From contig CABHOY010000032.1 of NCBI GenBank assembly GCA_902168105.1, positions 38,195 to 102,194 on the forward strand: a DNA stretch of 64,000 nt. Direction: 5' to 3'. The DNA is from an uncultured Flavihumibacter sp. GTDB lineage: Bacteria; Bacteroidota; Bacteroidia; Chitinophagales; Chitinophagaceae. A program made the translations under genes and the position numbers. Of this stretch, positions 17,485 through 25,864 are shown piece by piece. Below the pieces are notes generated by a model, which did not search any database, was not told where the DNA came from, and saw only the letters and a list, made by a program, of their open reading frames with translations. How positions within the stretch are numbered: position 1 is the first letter of the stretch; each line of letters begins with the position of its first letter.

Positions 17485-18927
17485 CTATTTATGCCCTGAA
17501 CCTCCCAGGTTGTAGGAAACTGCAAAGAATCCTCCTATGCGCAGCGACTTTTCCGTTAAATCGCTTTCATCAAGATCGCTGAACCGCTGATAGTTTTTCC
17601 AATCACGGTACTTGTTCTTAAGAACATCCGCATATCCGACACTGGCGCCGATACTGAGTACCAGCCGTCTGCTCAACTCATTTGAAGACGGGAATCCCAA
17701 ACTGGTGCCAATGAACAGTCTTGAGTTGGCAAGTGTGGAGAAATCAGGTGCAAGGCCTGTTGTGAGCATCCATTGAAGGTTACATGGAGTAGTCTTGTAC
17801 CAATGCACAAATACAACAGGATTGAACTGGATCAGTTTGTTTTTATTGCTTTTGTACAACGTCACATGGGCGGTATCTTCCCCGGTCTTGGCATCTGTAG
17901 GATTTTTCCGCAGTGAGAATTCGCTGCCATTACCACCGATATTTGCAGCAAGGCCGACACTAAAGTCTACCCGTGCGCCTCCATGGGTCCTGATAGAGTG
18001 GGGCGCAATGGCAAATGCGACTTTGCCGGTATTGTCCTTTAGTTCATCGCTGATTTCCGCAAAGTCGCCCTTGACAGTACCGATATTTTTAGGGAGCAAA
18101 TTGTAATTGGCAGTTATGACCTGGTGAAGGTTATATTGGATAATGCTGATATTCTTCAGAAGTATATTGGCATTAGCCCCTGTATAAACATTATTAAGTG
18201 CAGCAGTCTTTTTCTCAACAGAATCAATTAACGGTTGAAGGAGCTTATCATTTAGTTCTTTCAACTTCATTAATGCAGCTGAAATGTTCTCCAGGCCCTT
18301 GTATATGTTTGCCTGATAAAGCTTGAATTTTTCCGGTATGTTATCTTTTGTTATGTCATATGCAGCAACTGGCTTAAGAACAGCGGCTTCCATAATTTCA
18401 CTTGAATAGTTACCAGGATCATTCTTAGCTATTTTTATCAGCGTATCAATTGTCATGATTGCGTTGATAGCCAGGATGCTTTGCTGTATCTTATAAAGAT
18501 CCTGTCGCATCGACTTGAGCAATTGATCTTTTGAAAGAAGCATAGGAGTTACATCTGCACGTTTCGTACGCGGATGTTCGGCCATGAAGGTGGCTATCAC
18601 TTCAAGATCTCCGGCGTTCGCTGCATCTTCACCAGCCTTTTCCGCAGGCCCGGAAAGTCCGTTTAATACCGATTGAACGATATCCATCCCATCCTGGAAG
18701 TTATGATTGATGTCTGAAAACGTCGCATTCGACTTAAAAAGGAAAGGATTGATAGCGGTATACGACAGTGCAATAGTGCTGCCTTCTTTTATCAAACGTG
18801 GGAAATCCTTTTCGAATTCTCCCTTATGCATATTGTATGTGATCAGGATCGTACCACTGTCTTTTGTCTGTGCCATGCACAGCTGGTGGCAGATCAACGA
18901 AAGTGAAAGGAGGATAAGTGGTTTCAT
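17485..18927 (-). CDS. Secreted or outer-membrane protein of unknown function
   Basis: 480 aa. The signal peptide is clear ('MKPLILLSLSLICHQLCMAQ'). About 90-290 is helical; about 310-480 has alternating hydrophobic strands and ends 'GGFFAVSYNLGGSGHK', suggesting a small C-terminal beta-barrel or sandwich ('VDFSVGLAANIGGNGSEF', 'LVLSIGASVGYADVLK'). I recognise no family. It is 110 nt upstream of the two-component pair on the same strand, so it may share regulation with it. Upstream is a 312-base gap with two inverted repeats. Confidence 0.7.
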   Translation of the reverse strand: MKPLILLSLSLICHQLCMAQTKDSGTILITYNMHKGEFEKDFPRLIKEGSTIALSYTAINPFLFKSNATFSDINHNFQDGMDIVQSVLNGLSGPAEKAGEDAANAGDLEVIATFMAEHPRTKRADVTPMLLSKDQLLKSMRQDLYKIQQSILAINAIMTIDTLIKIAKNDPGNYSSEIMEAAVLKPVAAYDITKDNIPEKFKLYQANIYKGLENISAALMKLKELNDKLLQPLIDSVEKKTAALNNVYTGANANILLKNISIIQYNLHQVITANYNLLPKNIGTVKGDFAEISDELKDNTGKVAFAIAPHSIRTHGGARVDFSVGLAANIGGNGSEFSLRKNPTDAKTGEDTAHVTLYKSNKNKLIQFNPVVFVHWYKTTPCNLQWMLTTGLAPDFSTLANSRLFIGTSLGFPSSNELSRRLVLSIGASVGYADVLKNKYRDWKNYQRFSDLDESDLTEKSLRIGGFFAVSYNLGGSGHK

Positions 18928-19019
18928 GTTTTTGATTTTGAGATTAACCAGATCATTGTTCGGGGCTTAAATTTTACATGTGTTATACAAACTTAGTTCT
19001 AGAGGCAGGAGCCGGCAAT

Positions 19020-19052
19020 GGGAAAAATAATTCCCCACACCGTATTTTTCCC
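19020..19052. repeat. Inverted repeat with 10-bp arms
   Basis: GGGAAAAATA (19020-19029) and TATTTTTCCC (19043-19052) are perfect reverse complements separated by 13 nt. On either strand it could form a hairpin in a leader RNA, or serve as a protein-binding site. There is no long T tract, so it is not a classical terminator. Confidence 0.75.
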
Positions 19053-19135
19053 GTAGGAAATAAAAAATACAAACTAGTTGGTATTGTCCTGGTCTTACCT
19101 TGCGTTTATCTTTCCATTCCGAAGAATGCAGGTCA

Positions 19136-19151
19136 ACAGGAACGTTCCTGT
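19136..19151. promoter_or_regulatory. 16-bp perfect palindrome, candidate operator
   Basis: ACAGGAACGTTCCTGT reads the same on both strands. It sits 88 nt before the start of the 19240 gene and about 210 nt before the divergent 18927 gene. The symmetry is typical of sites for dimeric regulators; which regulator binds is unknown. Confidence 0.6.
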
Positions 19152-19239
19152 CATTTTACCATTTTTCCTCTTTACCGCGTACACCTCTCAGAAAGTATCA
19201 TCACAGCCAATATATTTTTTAACCTTAAATTTTAATAAG

Positions 19240-19779
19240 ATGTTAGAAACAACAACTACTACAGCTACAACTGGAGCTACAACTGTGTCAATAGCCACAG
19301 CTACGGAATTAGAAGCCACTATTGCGCTTTCTTCCAGGTTGGAAAATCCTGAAACCACCTTTACGATCACGCTAAGTGAAGCAGAAGAGGATACGACGAC
19401 AGAAAATGCTGCTGAAAAGCCTGTTACCGTAGCAGGTGCTTCCATTCTAAAAGAGGACGGCAAAACAAAAGTTCCGGGCGGACCTTCTGCTCTGGATCTG
19501 GAGGTAGTGAGGGCATGTATATTCGAATTAACGACTGAACCGAGGGTAACCAGTGTAACCCGGGAGGAAATTAACGGGCAGGTAAAAGTAACTGTCAATG
19601 CTGTGATCGTTGCCAAAGCATATGAAGACAGGGAATACGACTTCTTTGAAAGAACCAGGTTCCGCATGATAGAGTTCCCTCAAAGTCCTATGGATATCGG
19701 ATCCGGTTCAAGCATAACGATGAATGCCAAACCTAAGGACAATAATGATATAGAGATAGAAATTGCCTTTTTTATTTAG
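19240..19779 (+). CDS. Thr/Ala-rich N-terminus protein, unrecognised
   Basis: 179 aa from the ATG at 19240; an upstream extension of the frame runs through the palindrome and promoter region and is rejected. The first 30 residues are almost only Thr, Ala, Val, Ile and Glu ('MLETTTTTATTGATTVSIAT'). There is no hydrophobic signal core, so it is probably cytoplasmic. From about 95 an alpha/beta domain follows ('LDLEVVRACIFELTTEPRV', 'VKVTVNAVIVAKAYEDREYD'), ending in beta strands. The stop overlaps by 4 nt the stop of the convergent C11 peptidase gene. No family is recognised; a link to the peptidase is only positional. Confidence 0.7.
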   Translation: MLETTTTTATTGATTVSIATATELEATIALSSRLENPETTFTITLSEAEEDTTTENAAEKPVTVAGASILKEDGKTKVPGGPSALDLEVVRACIFELTTEPRVTSVTREEINGQVKVTVNAVIVAKAYEDREYDFFERTRFRMIEFPQSPMDIGSGSSITMNAKPKDNNDIEIEIAFFI

Positions 19780-20990
19780 TTGGGAAATATGGTTTGTATT
19801 TTCAGACCATCCGCATATTCGACATATTTATCAACGAATGTGGCCCATTCTCTGCAAGCGACTGCAATCCCGGAAATTGATCCGGGATTGTATCTTACAA
19901 ATCCGTTATAGAAATGATTATCCGCTGTATTTGGAATGGAAACCGAAAGACCGAGTGCTATTTTCGGTTCAAGTTTGTTTAGCTCGTGCCCTGTAAACTT
20001 TGCAATGAACATATTTTCATGCAAGGAGCGTAGCTGTGCGATTGTTTGAGCTTCCCAGTTATTGCCGAGCGCTTTTGCTATACCATATATGAGAACAAAA
20101 AGGTCCATTAGCTTGCCCGCTCCGTTAAGGTAATTATCACTCTTGATCGCTGAATAAATAACATCCGGTCTTTCATCCATTTCCTTGCTTAACCGTTCGC
20201 CCAGTTTGTTCATGATGCTAACCAGCTCGTCATATGATGATAGCTTTGTTGCAAAGAATGCCGCACATGCTAACCTGTCTTTCAGTTCCTTTGAAAGCGG
20301 GCGTGTTGGTATGACCAGCGTTGCAAGCTCCTTAGAAGACATGCCGGGAGTGGCGTATAATTCACCAAAGATCTTCCTGTAATTATATCCGAAGAAGGTG
20401 ATGCCGTATTGTGCAGCTACGAGATACTCAACGTTTGCCTGATGGAGTAATAAGCCGGTATCAAAGTACTGCATGAAGCAATCCACCATAACAATCAGTT
20501 TCAGTTTACCGGAGAATGTATGTAGAATGGCTTCCTTCAGTTCCACCATGTCAAGCATCTTATGGCTTTCAGTCTGCATCGTGCCGGATACAAACACACT
20601 AATGGCCGCTCCATGTCCCCAGGTGAACAGCATATAGTTTTCTGCTTTTTGTTCACCAGCTTGAATAGATTGAAAAAAATTCCTCACATCTTCTGAACTG
20701 GTAATATCGAAGGCATCGTCTTTATGCAGCAATCGAAGTTTGCTGCCTCCTCCTGCATTCCTGACAACCTGGTAGAATAACGTTGTTTGTTCCTGTGAGT
20801 TGACAGGTCCCTGATAAAGCGGATCTACCTTCTTAATAGCAGCTATCGGTATTTGAAGACAAATGCTAATGCAAATTTCATCGGGAATAGTGAGGCTTAA
20901 TATATCATCAAACATTGCCTTTGCAGCTGTGGTGGTGTTACCGGGACAGTCCATGAGGTATATCACTGTCCACTTGTGCATTCCTGCCAT
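19776..20990 (-). CDS. Cytoplasmic clostripain/caspase-like (C11) cysteine peptidase
   Basis: 404 aa without a signal peptide. The clan CD dyad is visible: H126 in 'FTWGHGAAISVF' and C171 in 'LIVMVDCFMQYFDTGL', each after hydrophobic beta strands as in clostripain and caspases. The usual DACLM around the cysteine is DCFMQ here. The N-terminal strand is 'WTVIYLMDCPGN'. The C-terminal 220 residues are largely helical and unassigned. Clan CD peptidases cut after Arg/Lys or Asp and are used in toxin maturation and in cell-suicide defence; specificity cannot be read from sequence. The start is only 29 nt from the divergent sensor kinase gene. Confidence 0.8.
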   Translation of the reverse strand: MAGMHKWTVIYLMDCPGNTTTAAKAMFDDILSLTIPDEICISICLQIPIAAIKKVDPLYQGPVNSQEQTTLFYQVVRNAGGGSKLRLLHKDDAFDITSSEDVRNFFQSIQAGEQKAENYMLFTWGHGAAISVFVSGTMQTESHKMLDMVELKEAILHTFSGKLKLIVMVDCFMQYFDTGLLLHQANVEYLVAAQYGITFFGYNYRKIFGELYATPGMSSKELATLVIPTRPLSKELKDRLACAAFFATKLSSYDELVSIMNKLGERLSKEMDERPDVIYSAIKSDNYLNGAGKLMDLFVLIYGIAKALGNNWEAQTIAQLRSLHENMFIAKFTGHELNKLEPKIALGLSVSIPNTADNHFYNGFVRYNPGSISGIAVACREWATFVDKYVEYADGLKIQTIFPN

Positions 20991-21019
20991 TTTGAGTATC
21001 TTTAAAGAGATTTTATAAA

Positions 21020-24000
21020 ATGCGCAAAATCTGTATTCTTCTCGCCTTATTTTTGTTTGCTCCGGGGTACCTGAATAATTGTTTGGGGCAACTACAGGAA
21101 TTTTATCACTTCCGTAAATATAGTCAAACAGATGGTTTGAGTAGTTACAATATTACGAAAATTTTGCAGGACCAATATAAATTTATTTGGGTCAGTACCC
21201 AGGATGGTCTGAACTGTTTTGACGGGAAAAGATTCCTTGTTTTTAATCAGCAATCAGACCCTGCTCACCGCCTGAAAGGTAATACCATTATGGATATGGC
21301 GGAAGACCGTCAACGACAGTTGATATGGCTTATTACATCTAACGGAGGGCTGCAATCGGTAACAACAGGTACACAGACAGTGATGCCATTAGAAGAGAAA
21401 GACAGGGCCGCATTATCTTTTAATGATAAATGGTTACATAGTGTTGCGGTATGTGGCAACGTGTTGTGGATCGGCGCTTACGAAGGATTATTCGCATATG
21501 ACCTCTCGCAGCATTCATTCATTAAGCTGCCCGATCTGCCGGATAAATTTCCATCGTTATCTGACATAAAAATAGGTAAACTATTGACAGATGATCAGGG
21601 GCGGATATGGGCCTGCTGCGATGAAGCAGGCGTACTGCTACTGGATGGAAAAACAGGCAGGATATTAAGTCAGTTACCTGCTGAAGACATGAACACCGCC
21701 GGTTCCCGCAAATCGATCTTATTCTGGAATATAACCGAAGCACTGCAAAACGAGGCGTTTGTTTGTACGAACTGGGGCCTGCGGCAAATCAGTGCGGTAA
21801 ATAATAAGCTGTCGCTAAAACAACGGAATGCTACAAATGTGATCAACTCAAAAGAAGTATTTAGCTGCGCATTGGATACTACAGGGAATCTCTGGATATC
21901 AGATGCTCATCATCTTTATAAGGAAGAACGGCAAACAGGAAGACTGACAAAAATAAGTGAAAGGAACAATGAAAGCGACGCATGGCAAACTGCTATCTAT
22001 TCTTTGTTCTTTGATGATAATAACCGCTTGTGGATGGGGTCAGAGGAAGGATTGTCCTATTGCTCACTGCGAAAACAACCCTTTGAAAAGTTTTACCGTT
22101 CCGCCGGATCTACGACTAAGATCCAACATGCCTTTTCTATCTATCCGTTAAACGATTCTATTGTTTATTGTGGCGCTGCCAATGGATTATACGAGGTTAA
22201 TACAAACACTGACCTTATCCGGCAACTGCACACCGGGGCTTCATGTTACCTCATTGCAGCTGTTACTCCCGATAACATACTGGTATCAAATAGTGAAGGA
22301 TTGTTTATTATCGCTCAAGGAAAACTATTGCGTGCAAAACAGTTATACCCTGAGTTAGCAGGAATAGAGAATGATCTTTTCTGCGCAATGACCAGGTATA
22401 ATAACGACATCATTCTTTTAGGAAGTCAGTTGCGAAAGGGTTTGTATGTATGGGATCAGCGAAGCGGAAAAATAACAAGGCATAACAGTGAAAACGGATT
22501 ACTACTGGACCAGGAAAATATCAGCTCTTTTTATAAAGATAAAGAGGGGAGGGTGTGGGTACTATCGACGAATTCACTTTCTCAGTTCGATCCCTTAACG
22601 AGTAAGTCGTCCCGTCATCTAATAACCGGCGCTGCATCTTCGCAAACATCCGACATCTTGCTGGATATGTGCGAAACACATGATAGTTACTGGTTCGCAG
22701 TTTACGGTAAAGGACTGGTAGAAACCGATAAGCAGTTGCATTTAAAACGTGTCGTGTCCAAAACTTCCGGTCTGTGTAACAATGGGGTATACAAGGTTTT
22801 TGCAGTTGGTGATAGTGTTATCCTGGTTACATCGAACGACGGGCTGGCGGTTGTCAATGTACATAACAACAAGATCAGGAACTACTATGAACAGGACGGC
22901 TTGCAATCAAACTCTTTCGAACAGTTCTGCGGATATAGCAGGAATGCCGATACCATTTATGCAGGCGGTGTGAACGGCTTCTCCGTTATCTATCCACGGA
23001 ATTTCTTTATGAATACGACACCGCCGGAATTGTATATTAACCGGATAAAAATGGATGCTACATCCGGTAGCAGAGATACCACCAATCTGCAGATGACAGC
23101 ATTAGAAATCCCTTCAGACGTTTATCAAACCACGATCTTCTTCTCAGGCATGAACTTTAATAGTCCTGAGAGAGTAAGGTATGCATACAGGATCCTTGAA
23201 GTGAACGATAAATGGACGGACATCGGTAGTCAGAATTATATCCCCTTGATGGACCTTCACCCCGGTGAATATACCGTACAGATAAAAGCAGGCAACGAAG
23301 ATGATATCTGGACCGATCACTTTATTGAGCTCAGTCTTGAGTACATGCCTAAATGGTACCAGACAATCTGGTTTAAGGGCCTCGTTGTTTGTTTAGTGCT
23401 TGGATTATTATTTGCATTCTACCGGTATAGGATCGCCCAGCTGGAAAGGCAACATGCCATTCGCCGTGAGATCGCCAATGATCTTCACGACGATCTGGGT
23501 AGTACGCTGAATACGGTAAAGGTGCTTACGCACCTCGCCAGGAACGGGGCGGAACGTGAAGAGTATCTGAATAAGATAGAGGAATCCCTGGCCAGTGCTT
23601 CAACTGGATTGAGGGATATGCTCTGGGTGCTGGATGATAGTGGAGATACGTTGCAGGACCTCATGACACGTATCTGTAATGCTGTATTGCCCGTTATTAA
23701 TGCGAAGGGTATTCACCTCGATTGTAAAGTAGAAGAGGATCTTAAAGACCGTATTATCTCAAAAGCTGAAAAGCGGAACTTGTTACTGATTGCGAGGGAA
23801 GCGGTTAACAATAGTATCAAATATGCTACATGCAGAAATATCAGTATTACTATATCAGCGCATCCAAAATTGTCTTTGGATATTTCTGACGATGGTATAG
23901 GTTTCGATACAAAGTTGATGTCTGTTACAGAAGGGAACGGGTTAAAGAACATGCGGTATCGTGCGGCGTATATTAATTATTCGGTAGATATCGATACCGC

Positions 24001-24040
24001 TCCTGATCGGGGCGTACATGTTGTGGTAAGTAGAAAGTAG
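21020..24040 (+). CDS. Propeller/Y_Y_Y sensor histidine kinase
   Basis: 1006 aa. Signal peptide at about 1-23, then two-component regulator propeller repeats to about 660 ('FIWVSTQDGLNCFDGKRF', 'RLWMGSEEGLSYCS', 'GRVWVLSTNSLSQFDP'). A Y_Y_Y domain follows at about 700-775 ('HPGEYTVQIKAGNEDDIW'), with one membrane helix at about 787-807. The cytoplasmic HisKA_3 H-box is 'EIANDLHDDLGSTLN' with H823; the HATPase part has the N-box 'LIAREAVNNSIKYAT' and the G1 box DDGIGFD. Unlike the hybrid kinases of Bacteroides it has no receiver or AraC output domain. Likely partner: a LuxR-type regulator such as the product of 16151-16792. Bacteroidota relatives sense extracellular glycans. Confidence 0.93.
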   Translation: MRKICILLALFLFAPGYLNNCLGQLQEFYHFRKYSQTDGLSSYNITKILQDQYKFIWVSTQDGLNCFDGKRFLVFNQQSDPAHRLKGNTIMDMAEDRQRQLIWLITSNGGLQSVTTGTQTVMPLEEKDRAALSFNDKWLHSVAVCGNVLWIGAYEGLFAYDLSQHSFIKLPDLPDKFPSLSDIKIGKLLTDDQGRIWACCDEAGVLLLDGKTGRILSQLPAEDMNTAGSRKSILFWNITEALQNEAFVCTNWGLRQISAVNNKLSLKQRNATNVINSKEVFSCALDTTGNLWISDAHHLYKEERQTGRLTKISERNNESDAWQTAIYSLFFDDNNRLWMGSEEGLSYCSLRKQPFEKFYRSAGSTTKIQHAFSIYPLNDSIVYCGAANGLYEVNTNTDLIRQLHTGASCYLIAAVTPDNILVSNSEGLFIIAQGKLLRAKQLYPELAGIENDLFCAMTRYNNDIILLGSQLRKGLYVWDQRSGKITRHNSENGLLLDQENISSFYKDKEGRVWVLSTNSLSQFDPLTSKSSRHLITGAASSQTSDILLDMCETHDSYWFAVYGKGLVETDKQLHLKRVVSKTSGLCNNGVYKVFAVGDSVILVTSNDGLAVVNVHNNKIRNYYEQDGLQSNSFEQFCGYSRNADTIYAGGVNGFSVIYPRNFFMNTTPPELYINRIKMDATSGSRDTTNLQMTALEIPSDVYQTTIFFSGMNFNSPERVRYAYRILEVNDKWTDIGSQNYIPLMDLHPGEYTVQIKAGNEDDIWTDHFIELSLEYMPKWYQTIWFKGLVVCLVLGLLFAFYRYRIAQLERQHAIRREIANDLHDDLGSTLNTVKVLTHLARNGAEREEYLNKIEESLASASTGLRDMLWVLDDSGDTLQDLMTRICNAVLPVINAKGIHLDCKVEEDLKDRIISKAEKRNLLLIAREAVNNSIKYATCRNISITISAHPKLSLDISDDGIGFDTKLMSVTEGNGLKNMRYRAAYINYSVDIDTAPDRGVHVVVSRK

Positions 24041-24063
24041 CTTTTGCTATATTATATTTATAA

Positions 24064-24104
24064 ACCTGCGGCCCCACACCGTCATTGGTATTGGAGCCGC
24101 AGGT
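24064..24104. terminator. Bidirectional terminator between convergent kinase and SusD genes
   Basis: Arms ACCTGCGGC (24064-24072) and GCCGCAGGT (24096-24104) are perfect complements. AT-rich flanks lie on both sides. It lies between the kinase stop (24040) and the SusD stop (24111), so it probably serves both genes. Confidence 0.8.
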
Positions 24105-24110
24105 AATTTA

Positions 24111-25847
24111 TTAATAACCCGGATTTTGTTTGAAGTGTGGATTAGCACCCATGATATCACGGCCTATCGGGAATATAGCTGTGTGATCATCACCATCGGG
24201 TTGTTTATCCCACCATGTACCGGTGTTAAATACGCCCCAGCGGATTAGATCAGTACGGCGACGGTTCTCTCCCAGGAACTCACGGCCCCATTCGTCCAGC
24301 ATTTCCTGATCGTTCAGCTGACTACCATCTGGTTTGTACAGGCTCGTAGAACCGGCAGGATAGTTTCTTACGCGTACTGCGTTCAGCAGCCCTGCTGCAG
24401 CTGCCTTATCACCCGCGCGGTATTTACATTCAGCCAGCATATAATAGATCTCTGATAAGCGGATCTCTGCATAAGCCGATGTGATACGGTTAGGATCAGG
24501 TGTCGGATATAATGGATATTTCAGGAAGAATACACCTGAGTTATGATCAGCATGGTTCATGTTTGACTCCTTATCTGCAATACGCTGTCCTGGTTTTGCA
24601 TCGAGGAACCAACCCACCTGATCGCGGATGAACAGTGGATAAGGACCTTTATTACCACGAACAGTATCAGGTTTCATTACACCATTCACGTTACGCTCAA
24701 ATGGCAGGTAACCGAACAGGAACATACCTTCACGTTTACTGTCGCCCAGGTTCTTGTATAGTTTCAGGCGATAGTCGTCAGGATAGCGCTGGAACTTAAC
24801 GAAAGGTTTACCCAGTGCAAAGTTGTATTCAACGCTGTCTACATCTCGGCCTGGTTGCAACGCGTATCTTGGATTCGCCTGGTTGTAATCGGTAAAGCCG
24901 CAATAGAGTGGAGCTGCATCGTAGGTCATTGCCCAGAAGTACATGCCGCCATCATATTGCCAGTGCGTACGTGATAGCGTAGCAGGGAAACCGTAGATGG
25001 TCTCTGAATTAACGGTAGTGTTGGTATAATCGAAAGGAGCATCCCAGCGGGTATCAAGCTGATAGTTACCATATTTGCCGTCTATGATGTCCTGGCAAAC
25101 GGTGGCGCAATCGTTGTACCTGTCTTGTTTGATGTATGCGTTGGCGTTCAGATACAGGCGTGCAAGCAATCCTGCAGCTCCTGCCTGTGTCCAGCGGCCG
25201 ATGCCTTTATCACCCAATGCTTCGCGTTTCGGCAGGTCAGGCAGCGCCGCTTTCAGTTCAGCTTCAATGTAATTGAACATTTCTGCTGGCGGTGTCTGAT
25301 CAGGGCTGGTAGTAGTATGTTTTACATCCGTAACGATCACAATATTGCGGTAAAAGTCGAATGCTCTTAAATAGAACCATGCTCTCAGCGTTCTGAGCTC
25401 GGCCTTGAAGTCGGCAAGCTCAGTCGGCGTTACATTCAGTTTAGTCGGATCGGCGATGCCCTCCATGTCCTGCAGGGAGTTGGTGGCCAGTACGATACCC
25501 TGGTAAAAAGCAGTCCAGGCGCCGCTGGTGAAGCCGTCCTGCGTGGTCCAGGTGTGATAGTGCATACGCTGATAATAACCTCCGTCCTGCCAGTCGCCCT
25601 GACGGTTGTAGGTGCCTATCTCGTCGGTAGAATTTTCATTTACGGCGAAAATATCATTTCCCTGGATGCTCCAGTAAGCATGTTCAAATGGCCGCAGGAA
25701 GTCCCTGATCACATCATCGCGCCTGGTGAGGACCTGCGATTCATCCACCTTATCATAAACATGCTCGTCAAGCTTTGTACAACCGCCCATGATCAGCGCT
25801 GTGCTCAACGCGGCATTTACTATATATTTTCTATAATTCTTTTTCAT
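24111..25847 (-). CDS. SusD/RagB-like nutrient-binding outer-membrane lipoprotein
   Basis: 578 aa. The lipoprotein signal ends in 'LIMGGC' (Cys23). The RagB/SusD architecture is clear: a TPR-like N-terminal half ('ELRTLRAWFYLRAFDFYRN', 'GAAGLLARLYLNANAYIKQ') and the C-terminal signature region ('SEIYYMLAECKYRAGDKAA', 'RTDLIRWGVFNTG', final 'HFKQNPGY'). SusD proteins sit as a lid on the SusC transporter and bind the ligand. The gene follows SusC by 17 nt. No CAZyme or peptidase adjoins, so the substrate cannot be named. Confidence 0.96.
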   Translation of the reverse strand: MKKNYRKYIVNAALSTALIMGGCTKLDEHVYDKVDESQVLTRRDDVIRDFLRPFEHAYWSIQGNDIFAVNENSTDEIGTYNRQGDWQDGGYYQRMHYHTWTTQDGFTSGAWTAFYQGIVLATNSLQDMEGIADPTKLNVTPTELADFKAELRTLRAWFYLRAFDFYRNIVIVTDVKHTTTSPDQTPPAEMFNYIEAELKAALPDLPKREALGDKGIGRWTQAGAAGLLARLYLNANAYIKQDRYNDCATVCQDIIDGKYGNYQLDTRWDAPFDYTNTTVNSETIYGFPATLSRTHWQYDGGMYFWAMTYDAAPLYCGFTDYNQANPRYALQPGRDVDSVEYNFALGKPFVKFQRYPDDYRLKLYKNLGDSKREGMFLFGYLPFERNVNGVMKPDTVRGNKGPYPLFIRDQVGWFLDAKPGQRIADKESNMNHADHNSGVFFLKYPLYPTPDPNRITSAYAEIRLSEIYYMLAECKYRAGDKAAAAGLLNAVRVRNYPAGSTSLYKPDGSQLNDQEMLDEWGREFLGENRRRTDLIRWGVFNTGTWWDKQPDGDDHTAIFPIGRDIMGANPHFKQNPGY

Positions 25848-25864
25848 TTGTACCAGTTAGTTGT

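Larger units (their letters stand above)
18928..19239. other. Divergent intergenic region with two inverted repeats
   Basis: This gap separates the minus-strand secreted-protein gene from the plus-strand Thr-rich gene. It holds the two palindromic elements annotated separately and presumably both promoters. A near-match to a -7 box (TACCTTGC) lies near 19097. No coding frame here is credible. Confidence 0.45.
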
